Source of the DNA: Bin55 sp964572845 | GTDB taxonomy: Bacteria; Pseudomonadota; Gammaproteobacteria; Pseudomonadales; Azotimanducaceae | Length of the DNA: 64,000 nt | NCBI GenBank assembly: GCA_964572845.1 | Contig: CAZNFX010000007.1 | Coordinates: 185,709 to 249,708 of the forward strand | Direction: 5' to 3' | In this document: positions 25,779-34,767 of the stretch, piece after piece | How the letters are laid out: each line of letters opens with the position of its first letter | How positions within the stretch are numbered: the stretch's first letter is position 1 | Translations under genes and position numbers: made by a program | Notes under the pieces: generated by a model | Told to the model about the DNA's origin: nothing | The model's input: only the letters and a program-made list of their open reading frames with translations | Database searches by the model: none

Positions 25779-26948
25779 TTGAACCTCCACGAGTTTCAAG
25801 CCAAACAACTCTTTAAGGAATACGGCGTTCCTGTTTCCACGGGATTGGTTGCTAATACAAGTGATGAAGCGGTAGCTGCAGCAGAGCGGCTAAATGGCGA
25901 ACGGTGGGCTTGCAAAGTGCAAGTTCACGCAGGAGGTCGAGGCAAAGCAGGCGGCGTAAAGCTCGTCGCGGGACTTAGCGCAGTCCGGGAATTTGCCGAT
26001 GGATGGTTAGGAAAGCGGCTTGTTACCCATCAAACCGATGCGAAGGGACAGCCAGTGAATCACATCTACATTGAAGAACTGTCTGCGATCGACCAGGAGT
26101 TCTACTTTGGCATTGTGATTGATAGAACATCGCAACGAGTGGTCGTCATGGCTTCCACTGAAGGTGGGGTGGAAATAGAAAAGGTAGCGGAAGAGACTCC
26201 GGAGAAGATCCTACGGGCAACCATTGATCCCACCCTAGGTGCACAGCCCTACCAGGGACGTTCTCTTGCCTTTGAATTGGGTCTCAAAGGTGACCAGATT
26301 CAACAATTTACAAACATTTTCTTGAATCTCTGTCGCCTGTTTCACGAACTGGATTGTTCGCTTGTCGAAGTCAATCCGTTGGTTTTAACGAACGAGGGCA
26401 ACGTCCATTGCCTCGATGCAAAAGTGAACATAGATAGCAATGCTCTCTTTCGCCAACCGCGACTGGCGGAAATGCGTGACGCCCGGCAAGAGGATGAACG
26501 AGAGTCGCAGGCTACGGAATTTGGTTTAAGTTATGTTGCACTGGATGGAAACATCGGATGCATGGTCAACGGCGCTGGATTAGCGATGGGAACTATGGAT
26601 CTCGTCAAGTATTTTGGTGGTAGCCCAGCCAATTTTCTGGATGTTGGAGGAGGAGTCAACGCGCAATCAGTAGCGGAAGCTTTCAAGATCATTCTTGACG
26701 ACTCGGACGTTAAAGCGGTGTTAATCAACATATTTGGTGGGATAGTTTCCTGCGTTGTCATTGCCGAAGGAATTGTTGAAGCGTACAAGGAAGTTGGTGT
26801 AGATGTACCGGTCGTTGTTCGGTTCGATGGGAACAGTGCGGATGAAGGAAGGCGAGTCTTGAAGCGAAGCGGCTTGGACATCATTGCCGCAAGCACATTG
26901 CAGGAAGCAACTAGAAGCGCAGTGGATGCAGCGGGTTCTGCCAAATGA
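25779..26948 (+). CDS. sucC: Succinyl-CoA synthetase beta subunit (ADP-forming)
   Basis: 389 residues (E. coli 388). An ATP-grasp N-terminus starts NLHEFQAKQLFKEYGVPV, with VQVHAGGRGKAGGVKL for nucleotide binding and VEVNPLVL, and the C-terminal domain has NIFGGI and GNSADEGRRVL. The start is TTG 25779 with AAGGAAG 8 bases upstream. The last four bases overlap sucD (ATGA). With SucD it makes ATP or GTP from succinyl-CoA. 64 bases separate it from lpd. Confidence 0.97.
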   Translation: MNLHEFQAKQLFKEYGVPVSTGLVANTSDEAVAAAERLNGERWACKVQVHAGGRGKAGGVKLVAGLSAVREFADGWLGKRLVTHQTDAKGQPVNHIYIEELSAIDQEFYFGIVIDRTSQRVVVMASTEGGVEIEKVAEETPEKILRATIDPTLGAQPYQGRSLAFELGLKGDQIQQFTNIFLNLCRLFHELDCSLVEVNPLVLTNEGNVHCLDAKVNIDSNALFRQPRLAEMRDARQEDERESQATEFGLSYVALDGNIGCMVNGAGLAMGTMDLVKYFGGSPANFLDVGGGVNAQSVAEAFKIILDDSDVKAVLINIFGGIVSCVVIAEGIVEAYKEVGVDVPVVVRFDGNSADEGRRVLKRSGLDIIAASTLQEATRSAVDAAGSAK

Positions 26949-27823
26949 GCATTCTTGTCGATAAAAACACTCGCGTCATTTGCCAGGGAATCACGGGATC
27001 TCAAGGTACGCTTCATTCGCGGCAGGCAATTGAGTACGGAACCAATCTGGTTGGGGGCGTAACTCCGGGTAAGGGTGGCACGATTCACTTGGGTGTACCG
27101 GTCTTCGACACAGCTCGTCAAGCAGTTGCCGCGACCCAAGCGACGGCATCGGTGCTCTTCGTGCCGGCACGATTCTGCCTCGACTCGATCTTGGAAGCCT
27201 GCGATGCAGGAATTGAGCTAATCGTAGTCATTACGGAAGGCGTACCCACCTTGGACATGCTTCAGGCGATGCCTGTTGTACGCGCGGCGGGTGTACGGCT
27301 CATTGGTCCAAATTGCCCTGGGGTTATCACTCCAGGACAATGCAAGATCGGCATCATGCCAGGTGAGATTCACAGACCGGGTCGTGTGGGGATTGTGTCA
27401 CGATCTGGGACACTAACCTACGAAGCCGTCAAGCAGACGACGGATCGGGGATTTGGGCAGTCCACCTGTGTCGGAATCGGTGGCGATCCCATTCCTGGTA
27501 CAAATTTCATTGACGTCATGAGGCTGTTTGAGAACGACCCAGCCACGGATGCGATAGTGATGGTCGGGGAGATAGGTGGAACGGCTGAAGAGGAAACCGC
27601 TGAATACATCAAGGATTGCGTTTCCAAACCAGTGATAGCGTACGTTGCAGGCGCTACGGCGCCCAAGGGAAAGCGCATGGGCCACGCTGGTGCGATTATC
27701 GCGGGAGGAACAGGAACGGCATCAGAAAAGTACAAAGCACTTGACGCTGCGGGAGTCGTTACTGTTAGAAATCTGGCGAGCATTGGCGATGCCCTGGGCG
27801 AATGTCTGACCGTGACAGAATAG
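26945..27823 (+). CDS. sucD: Succinyl-CoA synthetase alpha subunit
   Basis: 292 residues (E. coli 289). CoA-binding ITGSQGTLHSRQAIEYGT is at about 17-34, GPNCPGVITPGQCKIGIMPG follows, and GHAGAIIAGGTGTA carries the phosphorylated active-site His. The start ATG overlaps the sucC stop by four bases. Last gene of the TCA block. A hairpin-like repeat spans its stop codon, but no T-run follows. Confidence 0.97.
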   Translation: MSILVDKNTRVICQGITGSQGTLHSRQAIEYGTNLVGGVTPGKGGTIHLGVPVFDTARQAVAATQATASVLFVPARFCLDSILEACDAGIELIVVITEGVPTLDMLQAMPVVRAAGVRLIGPNCPGVITPGQCKIGIMPGEIHRPGRVGIVSRSGTLTYEAVKQTTDRGFGQSTCVGIGGDPIPGTNFIDVMRLFENDPATDAIVMVGEIGGTAEEETAEYIKDCVSKPVIAYVAGATAPKGKRMGHAGAIIAGGTGTASEKYKALDAAGVVTVRNLASIGDALGECLTVTE

Positions 27824-27836
27824 TCACAAAACGGTC
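27808..27836 (+). other. Inverted repeat across the sucD stop codon
   Basis: GACC-GTGAC on the left pairs with GTCAC and GGTC on the right, with an AAAAC bulge. It may protect the 3' end of the message or aid termination. No run of T follows, so it is not a standard intrinsic terminator. Confidence 0.3.
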
Positions 27837-28580
27837 GGAACAGTGGGTTCAGTTAGTGTCAACAGTGTTGGTGGGTAGGATGCGACTTACATCACCTGCC
27901 GGCGTTGCTCCGCAAATGGAACTCTTTCAAGCCTCGTTTCCGATCGCTCGGTCCGTCTGGTTTGTATCTGTCCGCGCTTGGCTTGAGAGCTAAATCGGAT
28001 AACCCAAGTACTGACCAACTCTTGCATAGATCAGCAAGCTGTCGTCAAGTAACACGTTTGTTGTTCTAAGTGCCACTTAGGTACGCGGTCCGTCTCGGTA
28101 AAGTAGCTCGACGATTGCTGACTACAGTTGTAATCAACAACGTCTCGACAGAAAATTACTAACTACTCGTTATAATGGTGTACACATGACCAATTATTCA
28201 ACGGTCGCTTTAGTTCCGTTTTCCTAGCCTACACACTGGTCTACACCCCTTAGACACGCACAAATGACTGTATCGAATTTTGGAAATCCGCGGCGGGAAG
28301 TACCCCTGAGCGACCCTTGAGGCCACCTTAAGTGTTCTCAATGAAAACTGATCTGGCATGCACATGTTTGAGTTCAGGTCGGATGCCATAGTCGATCAGG
28401 GTTTGCGCAATGTCTCAGATTGAGTGTGTTCAACCTTAGTAAGACAGACTGGTATCTTGGGAAGTCTGTCGCTGACTCTATCAGAAACAGCTCAGAACTG
28501 ACTCTCAGCATCGTACAACCAATTGTGGAATCAGTATTTCTCTTAAAGCAGGCGAATTCCTGCAAACACATGAGGTTCAC
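27837..28580. other. 744-base stretch without a recognisable gene
   Basis: It follows the TCA block and precedes the lone DNA methyltransferase. No frame has convincing protein-like sequence on either strand. It holds a perfect palindrome at 28067-28081, a TATAAT at 28171-28176 without a good -35, and a loose GGTGTA...TACACC pair near 28178-28240. It could be a boundary scar left by insertion of the methyltransferase gene, or hold an unrecognised RNA. Confidence 0.4.
28067..28081. repeat. Perfect palindrome CTAAGTG-C-CACTTAG
   Basis: Seven-base arms around a single central C, in the gene-free stretch about 500 bases before the methyltransferase. The form fits a dimeric regulator operator; no known consensus is recognised. 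Confidence 0.35.
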
Positions 28581-31487
28581 ATGGTCAAAACAAGCTTAGA
28601 AAAGTCACTACTTCACGAACAAGGATTCAACTACAAACTCGCTGAAGCCCTTGCCTACATTAATGCGAATTGGCGAGAGAATCCCGCATTTATCAAAGCA
28701 GAACGGCCTGGTGCAATAGCCAGTAGTAGGCAACGTGCGGACATCATCGTAGATGATCCCAAGATCCCACGTGTGGTGATCGAATGCGCTTATGGTGGCG
28801 ACGGCGACAAAGATGCTGATCACAAACTCAGAACTGGTGATTTCCACACCGCTATTTCGCTGAGTATCCCAGATGCGTTTCGTTACATGTCTGAAGATGA
28901 AGCGAAACAAGCGTTATTGCAGGGAACAGAGCTGGAATACGCCGTGAAACGCACTAATTTTCGTTTTCCGTCGAAGGGCTACATTAGAGGGTCGACGAAA
29001 GACCTAGCAACGATGATTTTGTCTGTAGCTGTGCCAAAGAATGATGTTGAGGCCGTAGCAAGTGAAGTTGCGGAGTATGTAGGTCGAGCTTCACAAGAGC
29101 TGGAACGAGGATTGTCAGAAACCGATTGCCAAGAAATTGCCGCATCGGTCTACCAAAAAACAAACCTAAGTGCATTTCGAACTGTGATGATCTTGTGGAT
29201 GGACGCAATGCTTGTGCAACGGCAGCTGCGGAAAAAAGGTGTTGATGTAGGAATACTTCCAATAGTGAATGTTCAAGTTGATGAACTACTCGATGACTGG
29301 AAGAGAATCAGGTTGCTCAATTGGAGTTCCATCTACAGTCCAGCCATTGAAGTCTTAGAACGATCCGCAGAACGAGCATTTGAAGAGACAAGAGCTGCTC
29401 TAGAGTGGTTGCTCAGAGCGGTTAACAAGATCCAAAACGAGAGACTTGGCGACTACATCAATGTTGGAGCGGAGTTGTTTCCCAAAGTGAGCGAAGATCG
29501 CAAGACTGCAGCCGCGTTTTACACCACTCCAAGCACAGCTGAAATGCTGGCACACCTGACCATACGTGAGCAGGATCGTTCAGATTGGTCCGACCCAAAC
29601 ATATTCGAAGACAAGCTAAGGATTGTAGACCTAGCTTGCGGTACGGGGACACTAATCCGTGCAGCCTTCAACAGGGTACGTTCGTTCCACGACGCGAACG
29701 GTGGCACCGTGCAATCGTATGACTTGGTGCACAGGTTGGCAATGGAGCAAGGATTGCGTGGTTGCGATGTTAGCCCGATCGCGGCTCATCTCACCAACAG
29801 TAGTTTGGCGATACAGGGAAATGGAGGAACCTATGGAACGACACATATTGGTTGGGTATCCGTAGGTACTCCAATCGGAAACGCTAGTTCAAACAAAGAA
29901 CGAAGTCGGCTGACGACAGGTTCGCTTGAATTACTCAATCGCGATTCGCTCGACGACCTGTTTGATACGATCAGCTCCTCAACTGCAGGAGTATCGCGCA
30001 GCAGTGCTCTTGCGGCCGCTGTAGCTGTACATAACAACAGAATTGACTATGTGATTATGAATCCGCCCTATAGCCGTACTCGAGGCGGGCAAAGTGCGTT
30101 TGACATTGCGGGACTCTCGGATACGCAGAGGAAGGGCTGTCAAAATCGATGGTCAGATCTGACTCGAAATGAGCCTTGTACCAAGACCGCAGGATTGAGC
30201 GCGAGTTTCTTATGCATGGCCGCCAAGAAGATCAAACCGGGCGGCCGGATCGGATTCGTGCTACCAAACACAGCTGCATTTGCCTCATCATGGGGAAAGA
30301 CCCGCAGAATGATCATTGAGAGATTCGACGACATTACAGTAGTAAGCAAAGCAGGAAAAAGCGAAGGATTAGACGCACTGAGCGCTGATACGCATCTCGG
30401 TGAACTGCTATTGGTAGCTCAACGCAAATTCAATACAAGTGACGATTCACAATCTAGAGTCAAGTGTGTGACACTGCGTTATTGGCCGACCGACATGGGA
30501 GTCTCTGGTGAGTTTGCCAAAAGCATATTGGCGGCGACGGACACGTTGACGGACTCTTTCGACTACATACGAATTGGTGACGAGCAAGTAGGAACCATCG
30601 AGGATTTTGAAGCGAAAGGGGAGGAGCCTTGGTCAGCATTAGGAGTGCTCAATCCTGAACTTAGTGGTGTCGCAAACGGACTTGCAATTGATGGGACACT
30701 GTTCGATGTTGCAGAACACCGCGAACCGATGAAATTTTCAGTTTCAATGAGGCCACTAGAGACAGTCTTCGATGTTGGTCCTACACACCACTTAATCGGA
30801 CATTTGCAGGGCAACGAACCGATTGGAGCATACGCCTTTTCAAACGTTACTAACAACTCAGATGCGATTGGAGGGATTCGTGCGCTTTGGAACGCGGACT
30901 CAAAGAAACAGAAGAAACTTGTACTGTATCCCACACACAAAGGCGTCGTGTATGACAAGGTTGAATCCAGGCGAATGTCTGCAAGACGTGGGAGATTGCA
31001 CTACCAGCGTGGAATTCAGTGGACATCGCAGAGCGTTCTTGCCGCGTCGACGAGCCTTCCGGTGTTTGGTGGCAGAGCATGGACCACGTTGATTCATGAA
31101 GACCCACGGGTTGAGAAAGCGTTTGCTCTCTGGGCGAATTCCATCTTGGGGATGTTGGTTCACTGGACTCGCGGTCAACGTTCTCAGCGAGGGCGGTCAG
31201 GAGTTCAAGTCAATGCAATTAAGAAGATTCCATGCCCCAATCTAATGGAACTCGATGAAGCAGCCTTAAGTGAAGCCGCTACAAGATTTGACGATTTGTC
31301 AGTTTTGGAACTAAAGCCTGCGAAGGACGCTGTAGTAGACAAGACAAGGCAACAGATTGATGAAGCTGTATTGAAGATGTTGGGACTAGAGGACGAGCGT
31401 TCAAATCGTATCCTACGGATATGCCGTGCATGGTGGAGTTCGGAACCTACCATCACGGGCAAAGATGTACCTCGCGACTTGGATTAG
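28581..31487 (+). CDS. N6-adenine DNA methyltransferase, large single-chain type (possible type IIG or orphan)
   Basis: 968 residues. The SAM motif DLACGTGTLIRAAF starts near residue 350 and the catalytic NPPY is at 494-497, followed by SRTRGG: the gamma-class N6-adenine methyltransferase order. A helical region just before motif I (SEDRKTAAAFYTTPSTAEML) matches the usual xAxFYTP entry. The first 170 residues are a separate domain containing SSRQRADIIVDDPKIPRVVI then ECAYGGDGDKDADHKL. The D...E-C-A spacing recalls a PD-(D/E)xK fold, but the usual Lys is missing, so nuclease activity is doubtful. The C-terminus (TRGQRSQRGRSGVQVNAIKK) looks like target recognition. No restriction or specificity gene is adjacent. 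ATG 28581 is preceded by GAGG. Confidence 0.85.
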   Translation: MVKTSLEKSLLHEQGFNYKLAEALAYINANWRENPAFIKAERPGAIASSRQRADIIVDDPKIPRVVIECAYGGDGDKDADHKLRTGDFHTAISLSIPDAFRYMSEDEAKQALLQGTELEYAVKRTNFRFPSKGYIRGSTKDLATMILSVAVPKNDVEAVASEVAEYVGRASQELERGLSETDCQEIAASVYQKTNLSAFRTVMILWMDAMLVQRQLRKKGVDVGILPIVNVQVDELLDDWKRIRLLNWSSIYSPAIEVLERSAERAFEETRAALEWLLRAVNKIQNERLGDYINVGAELFPKVSEDRKTAAAFYTTPSTAEMLAHLTIREQDRSDWSDPNIFEDKLRIVDLACGTGTLIRAAFNRVRSFHDANGGTVQSYDLVHRLAMEQGLRGCDVSPIAAHLTNSSLAIQGNGGTYGTTHIGWVSVGTPIGNASSNKERSRLTTGSLELLNRDSLDDLFDTISSSTAGVSRSSALAAAVAVHNNRIDYVIMNPPYSRTRGGQSAFDIAGLSDTQRKGCQNRWSDLTRNEPCTKTAGLSASFLCMAAKKIKPGGRIGFVLPNTAAFASSWGKTRRMIIERFDDITVVSKAGKSEGLDALSADTHLGELLLVAQRKFNTSDDSQSRVKCVTLRYWPTDMGVSGEFAKSILAATDTLTDSFDYIRIGDEQVGTIEDFEAKGEEPWSALGVLNPELSGVANGLAIDGTLFDVAEHREPMKFSVSMRPLETVFDVGPTHHLIGHLQGNEPIGAYAFSNVTNNSDAIGGIRALWNADSKKQKKLVLYPTHKGVVYDKVESRRMSARRGRLHYQRGIQWTSQSVLAASTSLPVFGGRAWTTLIHEDPRVEKAFALWANSILGMLVHWTRGQRSQRGRSGVQVNAIKKIPCPNLMELDEAALSEAATRFDDLSVLELKPAKDAVVDKTRQQIDEAVLKMLGLEDERSNRILRICRAWWSSEPTITGKDVPRDLD

Positions 31488-31783
31488 CCTTGAGCGGACC
31501 CCAAGTCACCAACAAGACTAATCGGCACACTGGCAATTCGGTTTGAGTAAGTTCGGCATTCTGAGTGGTCTTGCATCCGCAATCCCGCCCGACGAGGAAG
31601 AAACAAACGCTAATTCATCGAATCACTCTAGACGAACAAGAATCGATCCAAAGCACCAATTTGTACCATGAGTGGCAATTTCCAGCGACGTTCAAGCACA
31701 ACCGAGTAGGCGCGTCCAATTGCTGTGGCTATCAAGAAGTGATTTCGGATCCAATCTGGCAAAGCCGTTCGACTTGCTCTACA
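31488..31783. other. Gap between methyltransferase and htpG promoter
   Basis: About 300 bases. A plus-strand frame of 86 codons (31565-31825) lacks a ribosome site and family resemblance, and I do not call it. Nothing else is recognised before the heat-shock promoter. Confidence 0.4.
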
Positions 31784-31812
31784 CTTGAAAGCGCACTTGG
31801 TAATCTCTATCT
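31784..31812 (+). promoter_or_regulatory. Predicted sigma-32 heat-shock promoter of htpG
   Basis: CTTGAAA at 31784-31790 is a perfect sigma-32 -35 box. After a 14-base spacer, CTCTATCT at 31805-31812 matches CCCCATNT at the key positions. It lies 34 bases before the htpG start, which is in place for a heat-shock gene. Confidence 0.65.
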
Positions 31813-31846
31813 ACAACCGAGTTAGAACTAGTTCGTCCTACTTGCT

Positions 31847-33727
31847 ATGACCACTGAAACGTTGGGTTTCCAAACGGAAGCCAAGAAACTTCTTCACCTC
31901 ATGATCAATTCCCTGTACTCGAACAGGGAGATATTCCTTCGAGAACTCATCAGCAACGCGTCGGATGCTATAGACAAGCTCCGGTTTGAGTCGTTGGACA
32001 ACCCAGAACTCCTCGACGGCGATGGCGACCTCAAGATTTCGATCGACTTTGACGACGAGGCCAAGACTCTTTCGATCTCAGATAACGGAATAGGCATGAC
32101 CCGGGAGGAAGTTATAGAGAACCTGGGTACTATCGCGAAGTCTGGTACGGAGGAGTTTTTCAAACAGCTCTCCGGCGATCAGCAGAAGGATGCGTCGCTA
32201 ATAGGCCAGTTCGGTGTCGGCTTTTATAGTTCCTTCATGGTGGCGGATGAAGTAATCGTCCTGACCCGGAAAGCAGGCACATCTGAGGGCACTCGCTGGG
32301 TTTCGACAGGCGAAGATGAGTATTCGGTATCCGACGTCGAAACAGAAAGAGGTACTCGCGTCACTTTGAAGCTAAAGGAAGACGCGCACGATTTCTGCGA
32401 ACGGTACTCCCTGCAGTCCATTGTTCGCCGTTACAGTGACCACATTGCAGTTCCCGTGGACATGCCGAGCGCTGACACCGAGAAAGACAAGGACAAACGA
32501 GAAACTGTAAATTCGGCGAAAGCGCTTTGGACTCGATCACGTTCCGATATTTCGGACGACGAGTACAAAGAGTTCTACAAGTACATCTCGCATGATTTCG
32601 AGGATCCACTGGCTTGGAGCCACAATAGGGTAGAAGGCCGGTTGGACTACACGAGTCTGCTCTACATTCCAAAGCGGGCTCCATTCGACATGTTCAATTT
32701 GGATGCTCCAAGGGGTTTGAAGCTCTACGTTCAACGCGTCTTCAGCATGGACGAGGCAGAGACGTTTCTGCCGTTGTATTTGCGTTGGGTGAAGGGAGTC
32801 ATTGACTCAAGCGACTTGCCTCTCAATGTGTCCCGTGAAATGCTGCAAGACAGCGAAGCTGTCCGAACAATTCGTTCAGCGCTGGAACGAAGAGTCTTGG
32901 ATCGATTGGAGAAGATTGCCGGCGACGATGCAGATGCCTACGGGGACTTTTGGGACGAATTCGGAACGGTGTTGAAAGAGGGAACCGTGTCCGACAATCA
33001 GAATCGTGAAATTGTGGTCCGACTCCTGCGTTTCACAACAACCCAAGATGTAGCAGATCCGGAAACTGGAAAAGCGCAGCAACGTACATCGCTCAAGCAA
33101 TACTTGGATCGTGCCTCAAGCGAGCAAAACCACATATATTATGTATTGGGGGACAATGAGCGAGCAGCCCGACATAGTCCTCACTTGGAGGCCTTGCAAA
33201 GTCAAGGCATTGAGGTATTGATTCTCGGCGACCCAATCGACGCCTGGATGATGTCTCACCTTGTCGAATTTGACGGCAAGAAGTTTCAGGACATCACCCG
33301 GGGTGAATTGGACTTGCCAGAATCCTCTACAGACGAAGAGAAGAAGGATGAGACCGACGAATCTGACGAGCCGTTGCTGCAGAGAATTAAAGAGGTCCTA
33401 AAGGACAAAGTTGAAGGAGTGAGCAAATCCAAGCGCTTAATCGACTCTCCGTCATGTCTTGTGTTGGGAGAGCACGATCTCGGACTTCATATGCGAAGAA
33501 TAATGGAGAGTGCAGGGCAGGCGGTCCCTACCACCAAACCAACACTGGAAGTCAACTTGGATCACACTCTTGTGAAACACATGAACCAAGAAGAAGACGA
33601 AGCTCGGTTCGGAGACTTTGCTCAATTGCTGTTCGAGCAAGCCGCGTTTTCCGATGGGTCGTTTCCAATCGATGCCGGATTGCATGTGAAACGAGTGAAT
33701 CGCCTACTTGCTGAGTTGCTGCCGTAA
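31847..33727 (+). CDS. htpG: Hsp90-family molecular chaperone HtpG
   Basis: 626 residues (E. coli 624). The N-terminal GHKL ATPase domain carries LFLRELISNASDAIDKLRF-like residues near 33-50 (Glu/Asn for Mg-ATP), ISDNGIGMTREEV (Asp/Gly box) and GQFGVGFYSSFMVAD (lid glycines). The middle domain has FDMFNLDAPRGLKLYVQRVF and LPLNVSREMLQ with the catalytic Arg. The C-terminal dimerisation part is complete. An ATP-driven folding chaperone in the cytosol, here under a good sigma-32 promoter. gpsA follows after 11 bases. Confidence 0.98.
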   Translation: MTTETLGFQTEAKKLLHLMINSLYSNREIFLRELISNASDAIDKLRFESLDNPELLDGDGDLKISIDFDDEAKTLSISDNGIGMTREEVIENLGTIAKSGTEEFFKQLSGDQQKDASLIGQFGVGFYSSFMVADEVIVLTRKAGTSEGTRWVSTGEDEYSVSDVETERGTRVTLKLKEDAHDFCERYSLQSIVRRYSDHIAVPVDMPSADTEKDKDKRETVNSAKALWTRSRSDISDDEYKEFYKYISHDFEDPLAWSHNRVEGRLDYTSLLYIPKRAPFDMFNLDAPRGLKLYVQRVFSMDEAETFLPLYLRWVKGVIDSSDLPLNVSREMLQDSEAVRTIRSALERRVLDRLEKIAGDDADAYGDFWDEFGTVLKEGTVSDNQNREIVVRLLRFTTTQDVADPETGKAQQRTSLKQYLDRASSEQNHIYYVLGDNERAARHSPHLEALQSQGIEVLILGDPIDAWMMSHLVEFDGKKFQDITRGELDLPESSTDEEKKDETDESDEPLLQRIKEVLKDKVEGVSKSKRLIDSPSCLVLGEHDLGLHMRRIMESAGQAVPTTKPTLEVNLDHTLVKHMNQEEDEARFGDFAQLLFEQAAFSDGSFPIDAGLHVKRVNRLLAELLP

Positions 33728-33738
33728 CGATCGAATCC

Positions 33739-34767
33739 ATGTCTGTAGCTGTTGTTGGAGCCGGTAATTTCGGCACAGTCATTGCCAATATAGTTGCTGG
33801 AAATGGAACGCCAACACACCTGTGGATGCGTGACGAAGACCAACTGGCAGACATTCGTAAGCACAACGAGAATCGTAGATATCTTCCCGGTCACAGACTG
33901 CACGGCAACATCCTTCCGACTTCAGATCTCGAACAAGCTGTCTCATCGAGTGAGCTCGTGTTCGTAACCGTTCCTAGTTCGTCGTTTCGACAGGTCGCTC
34001 GAGACATTGGCACTCACCTTGGAAACGGTACATATGCCGTAAGTGCAACCAAGGGAGTAGAAGCGGAGACGTTCAAGCTAATGAGCGAGATACTGGATGA
34101 GGAATTGCCTCCAAGTACAGTTGGCGTATTGAGCGGGCCAAACCTAGCTGAGGAGATTGCTGCAGGCAAGTTTGCTGGAACAGTGATTGCAAGTGGAGAC
34201 GATAGGTTGCGACAGCTAGTCCAAGACCGACTGAGTAGTGCAACATTTCGAGTCTATTCGAGTGAAGATGTGTATGGCGTTGAATTGGGCGGTGCGCTCA
34301 AGAACATCTACGCGATCATATGTGGCATCGCGACTACTTTAGAGTTGGGGCAGAACGCCATATCGTTGGTTATTACCCGTAGTCTTGTGGAGATGAGCAG
34401 ATTTGCCGAGGCGATGAAAGGCAATCCTTACACCTTCTTGGGATTGGCCGGAGTAGGGGATCTGGTGGCGACCTGTACGTCTCCGCACTCGCGCAACTAC
34501 CAATTGGGATATCACATTGCATCGGGCTTGAGTCTCGACGAAGCCATGGCTCGGCTTGGTAAACTTGCCGAGGGTGTGAACACGCTGAAAGCTGTCTACC
34601 AGCGAAATTTGGACATGCGCCTTTACATGCCCCTTGCTGATGCGTTGTATCGGGTTCTCTTTGAGGGAGAGGACCTCCAAACGACCATTGTGGACCTAAT
34701 GACGGCAGAGCAGAAGAGCGACGTCGAGTTTGCCGAACATATCGCGGCCTCCAATGAAGCTACTTAA
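33739..34767 (+). CDS. gpsA: NAD(P)H-dependent glycerol-3-phosphate dehydrogenase
   Basis: 342 residues. The Rossmann motif GAGNFGT is at 7-13, the substrate region follows in SGPNLAEEIAAG, and the catalytic Lys lies in GGALKNIYAIICGIA; NYQLGYHIASG and LPLADALY-like segments close the enzyme. It reduces dihydroxyacetone phosphate for phospholipid synthesis. Eleven bases after htpG, probably cotranscribed. Its last 14 bases overlap the start of the next gene. Confidence 0.97.
   Translation: MSVAVVGAGNFGTVIANIVAGNGTPTHLWMRDEDQLADIRKHNENRRYLPGHRLHGNILPTSDLEQAVSSSELVFVTVPSSSFRQVARDIGTHLGNGTYAVSATKGVEAETFKLMSEILDEELPPSTVGVLSGPNLAEEIAAGKFAGTVIASGDDRLRQLVQDRLSSATFRVYSSEDVYGVELGGALKNIYAIICGIATTLELGQNAISLVITRSLVEMSRFAEAMKGNPYTFLGLAGVGDLVATCTSPHSRNYQLGYHIASGLSLDEAMARLGKLAEGVNTLKAVYQRNLDMRLYMPLADALYRVLFEGEDLQTTIVDLMTAEQKSDVEFAEHIAASNEAT

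Noticed and set aside
31565..31825. 86-codon plus frame before htpG
   Set aside because: It covers the sigma-32 promoter, has no ribosome site and shows no known similarity.
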